64,000 bases of DNA, from contig JAREIK010002450.1 in the NCBI GenBank assembly GCA_029783825.1, forward strand, positions 2,046,539-2,110,538. Reading direction: 5' to 3'. This stretch comes from Sapria himalayana. Its lineage: Eukaryota; Streptophyta; Magnoliopsida; Malpighiales; Rafflesiaceae. The notes under the pieces were generated by a model that made no database searches, was not told the DNA's origin, and saw only the letters and a list, made by a program, of their open reading frames with translations. Positions 48,111 through 58,325 of the stretch are shown here, one piece after another. The translations under genes and the position numbers were made by a program. The first letter of the stretch is position 1; the number at the start of each line of letters is the position of its first letter.

Positions 48111-49199
48111 TGAAAATAGCATATGAGTTATTAGTAGATGATGAATCATAGGACTTTGAGGATGTTGAGCACAGTTCTAGTTATACCATAAAAATTTTAC
48201 ACGATGATAATACTGATAAATTTCATACCGATACTTATTGGCATTGAGATTGAAATTGATCTTGATGATTGTTATTTTATTATTGGATGATTGAATTTTT
48301 TTTGTTTTATTATTATTATTATTTCTGTTAATCATTTTTTATTATGTCATTATTCATTATGGATAAATTAATATTTCCAAATTAAAATCAAAAACTGTCA
48401 TGACTCGACATGACCTGGCATGACCTAGCATGACCTGGCATGATCCTGCTAGAACTCATTCTAGGCTGGCCAAAACACAAGTCGTGCCTTGCCAGGCATG
48501 GCATGATTGCCTTACTAGGCCATGTACAACATAACATAGCATGGTGGCCCAACTAGGCCACCAAAAATTAGGTCGTGCCAGCATGGAACAACCCATTTAA
48601 CACATCTACTTGTGCAGCTACGACTCTGAGATTTTTGCAACTGAAAAGAATTTGTTTATTTAGTAAAATGATTATATTAATGAAGTGATATAGTCAAAAC
48701 ATATGAAGATTACCATAACTATCAGTGTAGAGTTTTGACCAAGAATGAATATCAAAACTATCATGTATCTAAATGAAGTGTACCAAAGTCATACCTAAAG
48801 TGTGATATGACTCCCTACTCCTCTTCTTCTCAACAATCCACTAGGTCAAACATTTCACCTAAAAATTACCTAATTTCACTACTATTCATTATAATCCACC
48901 ACAAATCATAATTTAGTGAAATTATTCAATTTAATATCTATTCTATACAAATATATCATGAATAATAGCCAAAATAACTAACATTATTCAATATTTGTCA
49001 TACCAAATAATGATTTTCCATTCCATCAAATCTACCAATTCACCTAAAATATGTCTAATTTTACTAACATTCATCTAATTCTTTCAAAATAACTATTTAG
49101 TGATACTTTAGAATTAAATATCAAATACTTGCAAATATGTAAATAAATAGATGACAAATTACCCAAAAAAATTAGTATGTGAAATGTGAAACAAACTCT

Positions 49200-50048
49200 C
49201 CTTAAAAGTATTGCTCACATTAAAAGTATTGCTCATGTTTGAGCAAAGAATCTTCCTCTCCTTGAATTTTATCATCAACAATTCAAGAAATTCAATTCAA
49301 CATAAAAGGATTACCATGACTAGATTTGGATGTCATAATGAACAATTTTTTTTGGAAATGAAATTTTGAAATCTATGGATTTATTATCAAGTGTATGAAT
49401 TAATGGGTGTAATGAGTTTACTTTTTTATCAAACTAAAACTAATTACTTAGGGTTTCCACTCCGGAATTACCATGTTTAACATCCATAGCTAGACTATCA
49501 TTAGATTTCTAATTGCATCAATAATTTCGATGGTTGAGACAAATACCTCAGTGTAATATTTCTCTTCATCTTATCTTCTTGAATTTTCCTTCATCAACAA
49601 GTCATCTTTTAGAGTCTCTCATTTGAGATATTTTTTTATGAATGTCATGACTTTGTGAAAAGTCATGACACCATGTTGTAAATTCATGATTTTGGGAATT
49701 ACTCTCTAGCTTACTTTTGTCATGGTTTTGGAAAAAGTCATGGATACATGGGCTTACAAAAATTTTAAAAAATTACAAGAAAAATAAATCGAGGAAAACT
49801 GACCTTATGATTATCTAGTCTCTTTGTTACAAACTGATTAAAATATATACAAAACTTTGTCATAGATTTTAAATGGCCATCCACAATTATTAAGTAATCA
49901 TTCATAAACAAAAATTATGTTAAACATCCAAACATGTGAATTAACAAATATAGAAAACTTAGGTGTCTTATTGCTAATCAAACATCAAAATACATATAAT
50001 TGTTTAGATCATATTGTATATCTAATCACAAGATCCTACAATACCAAG
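49200..50048. other. Mixed repeat remnants
   Basis: 49640-49745 repeats GTCATGAC/CATGGTTTTGG motifs like the LTR-A repeat block. The rest is AT-rich and unrecognised, and may include the start of the internal region of the copia LTR next to it. Confidence 0.35.
50036..50048 (-). other. Possible copia primer-binding site
   Basis: The minus strand reads CTTGGTATTGTAGG just after an LTR-like CCATCA end. Compare TTGGTATCAGAG, complementary to initiator tRNA-Met. Confidence 0.45.
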
Positions 50049-50432
50049 TGATGGTCTAGACAATGGAAGCCAGGATCAATTGTGATTTAGAATAAACAAT
50101 TTAATTAATTGTTAACCTAATGTAACCAGTCAAATCACACCTTATGAACATGTAGAAAAGCATGCACACAAGACTCACGATTATTCCAATATATTCTCAA
50201 GGTGACGGTACAATGCATGGGCACCTGAATTTCTACGAAAGTGATTTCTTTTTTTGACTATTTTCTCTTGATTAACTTTTCTAGGGTTACATTATATCAC
50301 TTTATTTATAGATTACAAACCCTAAAAAATTCTAATACCCATTTCGGCCTTCACACCTAAAGGACCCAAGCTCATGTATGAACCCATTAATTTCTTAAAT
50401 CAATTTGGGCTTGCTTGTATAGAAAAAACACA
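50049..50432 (-). mobile_element. Copia-type LTR (384 bp), probable
   Basis: Read on minus it runs TGTGTTTTTTC ... CCATCA and contains TCTATAAATAAAG (a TATA-like site near 50302) followed by GTAACCCTAG, a common layout of plant copia LTRs, then the putative primer-binding site. No partner LTR was found, and the (TA)n/(TATAAACTTA)n DNA beside it obscures the start. Confidence 0.45.
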
Positions 50433-50998
50433 ATAATATATATATTTAATATGTAAATAAAGTTATAACATATATAAACTTATATATAGTTAACTTATAA
50501 CATATAAGTTTATATATGTTATAAACTTATATAAATATAAATATCATCCACACCCCCCCCCCCCCCCAAGCTAATCACATATTATTTCTCGACCCATATA
50601 TGTTCCATGGGGCCTATGGGTCATCTAGATAAGACCCTTATTTCAATAGTATGAAAAGAATGATTGACACAGATATCATTAGATGCACATTCGACATCCC
50701 TAGAGATCAAATTCGCACTCCCAAGGTTAGGCATATGGTCCCTTTTCCAATCAAAATATCATATCGTTAGTATAAATATATATGTGTGTTTGTGTGTGTG
50801 TGTGTGTCTATGTGTGTATACCATATTATAAACTTAAATGTATATATACATTTAATACATATGTAAACTTATAACAAAACTTACAACATATATAAACTTA
50901 TGACATATATAAACGTATAACAAAACTTATAACACATATAAACTTATATCTACACAACTTATTATGTATATCTAAGTTTATATAGGTTATAAACCTAG
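50433..50998. repeat. Short-repeat region with 15-C homopolymer
   Basis: Repeated ACTTATA(A)CATATATAA-type units occur at 50450-50545 and 50840-50990. A run of 15 C lies at 50553-50567, and (TG)n at 50785-50815. No gene. Confidence 0.8.
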
Positions 50999-51091
50999 AA
51001 ATTTTATATTAATTATTTTAAAATTAAAGCCTCATTCCATAATTTGAACATTTCTTTATGTAGTAGTGGTGCTATGTCCTTTGTTTTGAAC
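50999..51091. repeat. Left copy of duplication flanking the copia element
   Basis: TTTTATATTAATTATTTT, then AAGCC..ATTCCATAATTT, CTTTATGTxGTxGTG and GCTATGTC correspond in order to 57183-57300. The left copy ends exactly where the 5' LTR begins and the right one begins where the 3' LTR ends. Confidence 0.6.
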
Positions 51092-51393
51092 TGTTGGATT
51101 ATAAACTTGATGTGAAGCCCAAAAAAAAATTTAAGTCCATCTCTAGAATATTCTATGTATTATTAATGTCATTAATTATCATATTTAATTATTATATCAA
51201 TATTAGATGTATGGTGACAATTTGTGTGATTAAGATTTGGCTAGTATTATTATAAATACCCCTCTCTCTTGTATGTTTCATCAATCAAAATAAAATGAAG
51301 AACAATAACTTCATAAGTAAATGATACTGTAATTTTTGTCTTATAATTTCATTTTTTCTTTTGCTTGAGTGTTAACTCTTGTATTTTCTAACA
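51092..51393 (+). mobile_element. Copia 5' LTR (302 bp)
   Basis: It starts TGTTGGATTATAAAC and ends CTAACA. The stretch from TATTAGATGTATGG through TATGTTTCATCAAT to TAAGTAAATGATACTGTAAT aligns with 56990-57135 in the 3' LTR. TATTATAAATACCCC near 51249 is a possible TATA region. The LTRs are strongly diverged, indicating an old insertion. Confidence 0.75.
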
Positions 51394-51396
51394 AAG

Positions 51397-51409
51397 TAAT
51401 ATCATAGAA
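51397..51409 (+). other. Copia primer-binding site
   Basis: TAATATCATAGAA directly after the LTR resembles TGGTATCAGAGC (initiator tRNA-Met) with several changes. Confidence 0.5.
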
Positions 51410-51649
51410 AGGTTATTGGGTCACTAGAAATTTGAGTATGCATCGTAGTCAAAGTGTTAATTGATCTTCCACATCAAAAAAATATTTTTGAGATCTCACT
51501 AACCTTTAGAGTTGGAGTCTTGAGCCATTTGTTAGGTGTCATAGATCTTGTTCATTCAATTAGAGCTTTGAAATCCCAACTTCAAATCCTTTTTTTTTCT
51601 AAAGATAGGAAGTATTGGTATGGTTTCATTCCTAGATCCAGTACACAAT

Positions 51650-52765
51650 AAGAAAAACTATGATAACTAGAGTATTAAGTTTAAGGCCCTCTTTAGATCA
51701 CAAGAAGTTTGAGAGATAATTGAGAAAAGCTACACAGAATCAGAGAATGAAAGTACTATGTCTCAAGCTCGAACAAATAGTTTGAGAGAATATAGAAAAA
51801 GACACAAAAAGACTCTCTATCTGATTTATCAAGAATTAGATGAAGATATATTTGAGAAGATCTAAGAAATGAGATTGGCTAAAGAAGAACGAGAGAAGTT
51901 TCAAACCTCTTACAAGGGAGCATATTCAATCAAGATGGTACGCCTTCAGTCTTTACGAGCCAAATTTGAAGCTTTGATGTGAAAGAAGGTGAAGTCATTT
52001 TTGACTATATTTTTAAAATCTTGATAATTAATAACCAACCAAAAAGAAATAATGAGAAACTAGATGATATAAAAATTATGGAAAAGATTTTCTGATTAAT
52101 AACTTCAAAATTAAATTATATTGTCACTAACATTGAAAAACTAAAGACTTGGAGGTCATGATAATGGAGTAGTTTCTAAGTTCCTACAAGCCTACAGAGA
52201 AAAGAAAAAGAAAGAAGAAACCATAGAAAATCACTCAAGATTCAAATTGATTCAATAAAAAAATAATATTCAAAATAATAGAAGCCAACAAGTATGAGAG
52301 ATTGTGGTCGAGAATGAGGAGGAGGTTGTAAGCATGGACATGAATCAAATCGAAGGCCCAATAATGACAACAATAACGTCTAAATAGGAGATTGAGATAT
52401 GACAAATTAAGCATTAAATATTACAACTATGAAAATTTGGTCAGTATACTCCGGGTATAAAGCACCTCTCAAATTACAATAGAAGAGAATGTCAACTACA
52501 TTGAAGAAAGAAGTCAAGAAGATATATCCTTATTTCTAGCTTACAAGGTTCATGTAAAAGGTAAAGATAATATAAGGTACCTTGATATAGATTCAAGCAA
52601 TTATGTGTAAAAAAACATAATCATGAAGCTTTATGAGTCAATTAGCAGTAACTTGACTTTTAGAGATGAATCCAAGGTAGCCATGAATGGTAGAGATGAC
52701 ATTCTTATTCGATTGAAGAATGAAAAAAAGCATCAATTTATTTTCAATAATGCACTAATCAACAC
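51650..52765 (+). pseudogene. Copia gag to protease, first element (truncated)
   Basis: Broken plus-strand frames give SYKGAYSIKMVRLQSLRAKF, then EALM (51910-51980), the gag stretch normally reading Y.G...VK..RLQ.L..EFE.L. Later come a decayed CCHC knuckle (NYE..GQY.P...., near 52425-52500) and SNLTFRDESKVAMNGRDDIL, then RLKNEKKHQFIF (52650-52750), the protease C-terminal side of copia. It stops at about 52765 and is followed at once by a second primer-binding site and gag, so RT and integrase of this element are missing. Confidence 0.7.
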
Positions 52766-52776
52766 ATTCCAATAAT

Positions 52777-52790
52777 AAGTATCAGAGGGC
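52777..52790 (+). other. Second copia primer-binding site, internal
   Basis: AAGTATCAGAGGGC matches TGGTATCAGAGC well and is followed about 100 bp later by the start of a second gag, but no LTR precedes it. Confidence 0.55.
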
Positions 52791-52884
52791 AAGTCGATCA
52801 ATGACAATATCATTCCGAAACTATCTTAAGCATAATTCTGGTACCATTATAGCACAACTTCCTCATCGAATCAATTTTTCCAAT

Positions 52885-53550
52885 CATCTCCATGGAAACC
52901 TCTACTTCAATATTGCATTAACTCATTCTCATCTTCAACGGAGAGAATTATGATTTTTGGAGCATAAAAATGAAAACCATCCTACGAAGTTTTTGATTTA
53001 TTGGATGTAGTAGAAAATGGTATTCCAAAATTCGTAGAGCCAGCTCAAAAGGAAGAGTTAACTACAAAAACCTTATCCACCACAACTGCAACTTTTGAAA
53101 GCTCATTATTGATAATAAGCTCGATGAAAAAATAACAAAAGAATGATACGAACACACTTTCCAAAATTCGTATAGCTGTCACCGACTTCATATTTTCAAG
53201 AATCATGAACTCTACTTCATCAAAACAAGCATGGGAGACGCCGAGAGAAGAATTCCAAGGTACCATTAAAGTTCAGGTAATACGACTTCAAACTCTTAGA
53301 AGAGACTTTGAAAATCTCTAAATGAAAGAAGGTGAAAGTATCAAAGATTTCTTTTCTAGAGTAATAAAAGTTGTAAATCAAAAGAATGCTTATAGAGACA
53401 CAATCACAGATCAAAGGGTTGTAGAGAAAATATTGATTTCTCTCACTAAAAAAATTTATTCTGTAGTCAGTATTATTGAGGAGTCAAAAGATCACTCAAC
53501 ACTTTTCATCACTGAGCTTGTTGGTTCCCTACAAGCTCACGAACAATGAA
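52885..53550 (+). pseudogene. Copia gag, second element
   Basis: It begins near METSTS and a FNGENYDFWSIKMKT-like step (normally F.G.NY..W...M), frameshifted. Then come KQAWETPREEFQGTIKVQ, RLQTLRRDFENL and the open frame 53322-53549: MKEGESIKDFFSRVIKVVNQ, a VVEKILISLTKKI step, IEESKDHST and LVGSLQAHEQ. This is the canonical copia gag (UBN2-type) core. A zinc-knuckle-like segment follows near 53700-53800 in broken frame (F.GVC.K..H.E.DCWYN.KPQCY). Confidence 0.85.
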
Positions 53551-53899
53551 TTTCCCAGTAGAATGAGTCCTCCATTAAACGTGCTTTTCAATCAGCACAC
53601 AAAAAAAAATTTTAAAAAAGGTAGAAAGAATCAAAACCAGCACAACGACAACAATAAAGGTGAGTCGAGCAAACCTAAAGAAAGAGAAAGGAAATGAAAA
53701 TTTCCTTTTTGTGGTGTCTGCAAAAAGGCAACACATATTGAAAATGATTGTTGGTACAATGGAAAACCTCAGTGCTATAACTATATTAAGTTTGGTCACA
53801 CCGATAAAACCTATAGGTTCAAGCAAAATCAGCAAGCTATTTTTTCTGAATCCATAGATGAAGCTTGTATTTTTTATGCTTCTAAGCAACAACAATGAA

Positions 53900-54150
53900 G
53901 AATAATGTGTGTTTAATTGATAGTGGTTGTACAAACCACATGGCAAAAAATGAAAATTATTTCATTAATCTTGTTTCTACCATCAAGGTGTCAATAAAAA
54001 TGGGTGATGGAGCATAGGTTGAATTCAAAGGCAAAGATACAATTACAATCCAAACTCTAAAGGGTGCGAAGTTCATCGATACTGTTCTTTTTATCCCTGG
54101 TATAAATCAAAATTTGTTAAGTGTGCCTTAAATGATGACGAATAGTTACT
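53900..54150 (+). pseudogene. Copia aspartic protease remnant
   Basis: LIDSGCTNHMAKN near 53914-53952 keeps the catalytic D-S-G (53919-53927). It is followed by IKMGDGA (then a stop), EFKGKDTITIQTLKGAKF and LFIPGINQNLLSV, the copia protease core order. A TAG interrupts it. Confidence 0.8.
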
Positions 54151-54279
54151 TGTTATTATTTGAAGGTTATACTTGTGCAATTTTAGATCATCAAAAAAGA
54201 AAGATAGTAAATATTAAGATGGAGAATAAGATATTCTCAATTCATTGATAATATGCCACAGAAAATTCACTAGCTTCAA

Positions 54280-54722
54280 AAGCTAATGCAGATAGTTCAT
54301 TTTGGCACAAGAGATTTGGACATTGCAGTATTTAAAATTTTAAACTGCTTTCCCAAAAGGCCATGGTAAAAGATCTACCCACCATTAGTAATTTGAACGG
54401 TATCTGTGAATGATGCCAACTTGGGAAGATGCAATGAAAACAATTTTTTATTAGCACGACTTGGTGTGTCTCACAGAAACATCAATTGGTACACACCGAT
54501 GTTTGTGGTCCAATGAGAACACTATCATTGGATAGTAGCAAATATTTCATTCTCTTTATTGATGTTTATTCTGAAATGACTTGGGTATATTTTCTCAAAA
54601 ATAGATCCGAGGTATTCGGGACATTCCAAAAGTTTAAAAAAATAGTCAAAAACCAAACTGATCTTCAAATTCAGACTCTCCGCAGCGACAACGGCACCGA
54701 GTATACCTCATCAAACCCATAA
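54280..54722 (+). pseudogene. Copia integrase, N-terminal and core start
   Basis: FWHKRFGHCS (zinc-binding H of the GAG-pre-integrase domain) lies near 54300-54330. A C-x2-C pair follows with a stop between (GICE*CQLGKM). The open frame 54486-54722 has VHTDVCGPMRTLSLDSSKYF (first catalytic Asp in TDVCGP) and RSDNGTEYTSSN (second Asp in SDNG). The frame then meets a stop. The third catalytic residue (Glu) is absent because the sequence jumps to the region after the core. Confidence 0.85.
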
Positions 54723-54724
54723 AA

Positions 54725-55100
54725 TTGGGGTGAGCAGAGATATAACTTTCGATGAAGATACTTTTTGGGATTGGAAAGAAAATTTAGAAAATCATGAATT
54801 AGCGATGGTTCCCATTTTAACCAAGTTTAAAAGTCTACTTTGCCGCCAATTCACAATGCTCCATCCCAAGAAAATTATAATTATGATTTAGAATTCGATG
54901 ATTTTGAATCACCTCAACCAAATTCACCAAGGAAAGATGAAATCTCATCATCTGAATCTCCACCACTACGCACGTGATGTGTTTCAAGTGTGTATCAAGA
55001 TACTTCACAAATATTTGAGTCATACAAATATGTTGTTCAAGAGTCTAGCAATTATGATGAAGCAACTCAACATGAAGAATGAAGAAATACAATAAATGAG
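54725..55100 (+). pseudogene. Copia pol linker after integrase deletion
   Basis: Right after SDNG...SN, the sequence resumes as IGVSRDITFDEDTFWDWKEN (54727-54785), which corresponds to the stretch (I)SRDV.FDE...W.W well downstream of the integrase core. The middle of the integrase is therefore deleted. The variable Ser/Pro-rich linker follows, broken by stops. Confidence 0.7.
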
Positions 55101-55880
55101 GAGATAAGAATGATAAAGAAAAAGTAGACAGGTGAGCTGGTTAAAAAACCACTTCAGAAAAATGTAATTGGAGTTAAATAGATTTATAAAACAAAAATAA
55201 ATCCGGATGGCTCAATTCAAAAGCATTAATTAAGATTGGTTACAAAAAGATACTCATAACAATTTGGCATTGATCACAATGAGACCTTTACACCAGTGTC
55301 AAGGCAAGATACAATCAGAGCCATCCTAGCTTAAGCATCACAAAAAGGATCGAAAATTTACCAGCTTGATGTAAATTTAGCTTTCTTCCATGATTATCTC
55401 GAGGAAAAAATTTATATTGAGCAACCACTAGGTTTTGTTGTAAAAGACAAAGAAGAAAAAAAATCTTAAAGCTCATAAAATCTTTGTACGGCCTAAAACA
55501 AGCTTCACGTGCTTGATACAAAAGAATTGATTCCTATTTTACTGATTTTGACTTTAGGAGGAGTCCCAGCAAGCATACCCTTTACGTGAAGGTGCAAGGA
55601 CTGTGACATTCTAATTGATTCTTTATATGTTGATGATCTTATTGTTACAAGTAATAATTCCAGGATGATCTTGGAATTTAAAGAAAATATGGAGAAAGAA
55701 TTTAAGATGACGGATCTTAGCCTGATGAACTATTTTTTGGGCATGAAAATTATCCAGAGCAGTGAAAGTATTTTCATTTGCCAGAAAAAGTATGCCAAAT
55801 ATTTGCGGAAAAAATTCAACATGGAAGATTGCAAACCAATAGTGACTCCACTAGTTCATGTGAAGAATTAATAAAAGAAG
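55101..55880 (+). pseudogene. Copia reverse transcriptase remnant
   Basis: With stops: INPDGSIQKH, TKRYS, FGIDHNETFTPVSRQDTIRA, YQLDVNLAFFHDYLEEKIYI, then EQPLGFV. Then YVDDLIVTSNN (55625-55655), which keeps the Y-V-D-D active site. The open frame 55665-55871 then gives FKMTDLSLMNYFLGMKIIQS and ICQKKYAKYLRKKFNMEDCK. This is the standard copia RT order. It is inactivated. Confidence 0.85.
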
Positions 55881-56560
55881 ATGGTTCACCCAGTGAAGAT
55901 ATAAAGTTGTATGAAAGCATGATTTGCAATCTATTGTATTTGACAGCAATGTGACTGGACATCATGTATGTTGCAAGCCTGTTATCCGAATACAAGCAAA
56001 AATTAATCCAAATTCATCTAATTGCTACCAAAAGACTATTTAGGTACATCAAGATAACTAATAATTTTGGCATCTAGTATAAACCAACAAAAAATATAAA
56101 GTTGGTTGGTTACTCTGATAGTGATTGGGCTAGTTCTCTAGATGATATGAAAAGTATATCTGGTTATATATTTTCACATGGCAAAGGTATATTTTCATGG
56201 TTATTACACAAGTAGGATATAATGGCTCTTTCATCCACAGAAGCAGAATATATAGTTGCTTGTGAAGTAACAAATCAGGCGATATGGATTAGAAAAATTT
56301 TCTTTGATTTGGGTGAAATTTAATAAAGGCCAACAATAAATTTTTGTGATAACAAATCTATAATTTCTATTGTGAAAAATACAGTACAACATCTAAAGAC
56401 AAAACACATCAAAATAAAATATCACACGCTTATGAAAGTAAAAAATTAAGATTAAATTTATCTCATCTACGTAGTACCAATGAACATGTTGCATATATTT
56501 TTACTAAGATGCTACCAAAAGTAAAGTTTGAGCATCTTAGGAATAAAGTTGAAAATTGTA
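55881..56560 (+). pseudogene. Copia RNase H remnant
   Basis: Broken frames give LVGYSDSDWASSLDDMKS near 56100-56160, GYIFSHGKG, ALSSTEAEYIVACEVTNQA near 56222-56280 and [10 protein letters not shown] near 56398-56428, then MLPKVKFEHLRNKVE near 56510-56555. That is the full copia RNase H order up to the end of pol. Confidence 0.8.
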
Positions 56561-56565
56561 AGATG

Positions 56566-56580
56566 CATATCAAGGAGGAG
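56566..56580 (+). other. Copia polypurine tract
   Basis: GCATATCAAGGAGGAG ends directly before TGTTAAAACG (56581), the expected 3' LTR start of the second element. Confidence 0.65.
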
Positions 56581-57182
56581 TGTTAAAACGATACATATAC
56601 ATGTTTTTTTCATTTTTTTGACTTTAGTTGATTTCATGTTTTGCAATTCTTTTCTCATTTGCAGACTAAGAATGAGACAAAGTTATGTGAACAAATCTAT
56701 AATAACTTTAACTAAGAATTCATTATATATGATTAAAGTAAACATATTGATATTCATTATTACTGTATAAGTGTATATTTAAAGAAATAACATTAAAATT
56801 GAATATGTTAAATTGAACTACTATGTTGTATATATTTTCATCTTACAAATTTACTAAGATGTATGATAATAATTTAAGTAATTTGCTATATATTTTTATA
56901 TATAGCAATTTATTTATATTAAGTAATTTGCTAAGAATATTTTATATATTTTTAATGTTATTAAGTATCATAACAATTTTTATATTTATATTAGATGTAT
57001 GATTATAATTTATGTGATTGCAATTTATTTAGTATTAGTATAAATTTACTTCTCACTTATATGTTTCATCAATTCAAATAAAATAATAATTTACTTTGGA
57101 AATAATAATTTCCTAAGTAATAATGTAATATTATCTTTCAATTTATTTAATGGTGGTTGCATATCTTTATTTTTAAGAGAGT
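56581..57182 (+). mobile_element. Copia 3' LTR region, probably composite
   Basis: It starts TGTTAAAACG after the polypurine tract. The first ~240 bp (to about 56823) show no match to the 5' LTR. From about 56824 (TGTTGTATAT) to 57182, and clearly from 56905, the sequence follows the 5' LTR (ATATTAGATGTATG, TATGTTTCATCAAT). It may be the LTR of the inner element followed by that of the outer one, or a single LTR with an insertion. Confidence 0.6.
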
Positions 57183-57300
57183 TTTTTTATTAATTATTAT
57201 TTATTAAATACACATCTTTTTATATTTTATCAATTGAAGCCAAATTCCATAATTTTAACTTTACTTTATGTGGTGGTGCTTGTGCTATGTCTATGGCCTA
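57183..57300. repeat. Right copy of duplication flanking the copia element
   Basis: This is the counterpart of 50999-51091: AAGCCAAATTCCATAATTTT, then CTTTATGTGGTGGTG and GCTATGTC. It lies in the 3' flank of the MEI2-like gene. The plus-strand frame 57234-57491 that it opens uses TTG as its first codon and is not taken as a gene. Confidence 0.6.
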
Positions 57301-57581
57301 TGGCCTATATGGCCTTAGCTTCGAACATCATATTCCTGCCAGAAGCAGCAATTACAATAACGGACATTAGACAAATGAATTTACATGAGGCTGCCACAAT
57401 AAATAAATTTATATGCTACATTGTTACTCTACCAGCATCTACATACACTGATAAAGAATTAAATTACTGTACAAACAAGTTAACTTTATAGCTAGGTAGG
57501 GCCAAGGGAGAGAATGAGAATGATGGCGAGGTAAATACACATAAAGTGAGTAGGAAGAAAAATGAAACATCTAACGGATTG
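57301..57581 (-). other. 3' flank / 3' UTR of the MEI2-like gene
   Basis: There are 281 bases between the stop codon and the duplicated segment next to the copia element. No strong AATAAA signal was found on the minus strand close to the stop. Confidence 0.4.
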
Positions 57582-58272
57582 CTAAGTGAGAAAAAGCTTA
57601 GTTTTCTTGCACTTGTTTCTTCTGCGTTTAACGGGTACAAATGTCGGAAGCATGGAAATATCATCTACGCGCTTGCCCACCAGAATGGGTGTGGAATGAT
57701 GGAAACCATTCCGTGGGGGAGACAAAACCACCGGTAAATAAGCATCGGTGTGGCACGGGAAGAGGGAGTTCTTGAAATGATTTGCCAACGCATATTTGCC
57801 CTGCAATCGCCAAGTCAAAAACATGAACACGACCCAACACGAGAAATGCAAGAAAAATGGCACCTAGAATGGACCTGAATAATGGCATACGATATTTCGC
57901 ACGTTTTCTTGTTCTGAGAAACTTCCCATGCAAACCTATGGAATTCTTTCGAAAACCTCGAAGCCCCTGCGGAATTCGTGAAGTTTACAAATGCATACCC
58001 CAGGTTCGCTCGCTGCCTATGCATAGAGCAATTGACCACGAAACCCCTCATTCAATAAAACGAAGAGATCAATTCCCGTAAATATAAAGATGAAAACTGT
58101 TAATAGAGGGGCTAGGAATTACTTGAAATCCATTGGAAGATAGAGAAAATCATACTCGGACCTAACAGACTCAGCGCATTTCTCAGAGCTTAAGTTTTGT
58201 TCTTGACAGTGCTTGTCCAATATGTGCATCAGATCACTCCTCCTGTTCCATGAGACATACACAAATGCGTAA

Positions 58273-58325
<53 letters not shown>

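Larger units (their letters stand above)
46380..48608 (+). mobile_element. hAT transposon (2.2 kb) with exact 8-bp duplication
   Basis: It starts TAGAGAAGTCAAGTAGGTC and ends, reverse-complemented, TAGATGTGTTAAATGGG, degenerate terminal inverted repeats of the same family as 20710-24143. Exact CTTGTGCA copies flank it. GC-rich subterminal blocks with repeated GGCATGACC lie at both ends (about 46400-46600 and 48400-48590). The middle holds a remnant transposase end and a nested hAT MITE at 46750-47105. It is inserted in LTR-A copy 3. Confidence 0.9.
40477..49200 (-). mobile_element. LTR-A copy 3, split into three pieces
   Basis: Pieces at 40477-41337, 45356-46371 and 48617-about 49200 line up in order with LTR-A copy 2. 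Between them sit a gypsy/SINE insertion (41338-45355) and a hAT (46380-48608). Removing the insertions leaves about 2.4-2.5 kb, the length of the intact copy. The middle piece includes the CATGAC-repeat block (45810-46310), and the last holds the LTR start (CAATTATTTGGTATGAC read on minus). Confidence 0.65.

Noticed and set aside
50553..50567. 15-C homopolymer as a functional element
   Set aside because: Most simply a slippage-prone run or assembly/sequencing artefact in short-repeat DNA.
57234..57491. 85-residue plus-strand frame with signal-peptide-like start
   Set aside because: Opens with TTG, lies antisense in the 3' flank of the MEI2-like gene, and its start region is the duplicated copia flank, where the other copy has stops in the same frame.
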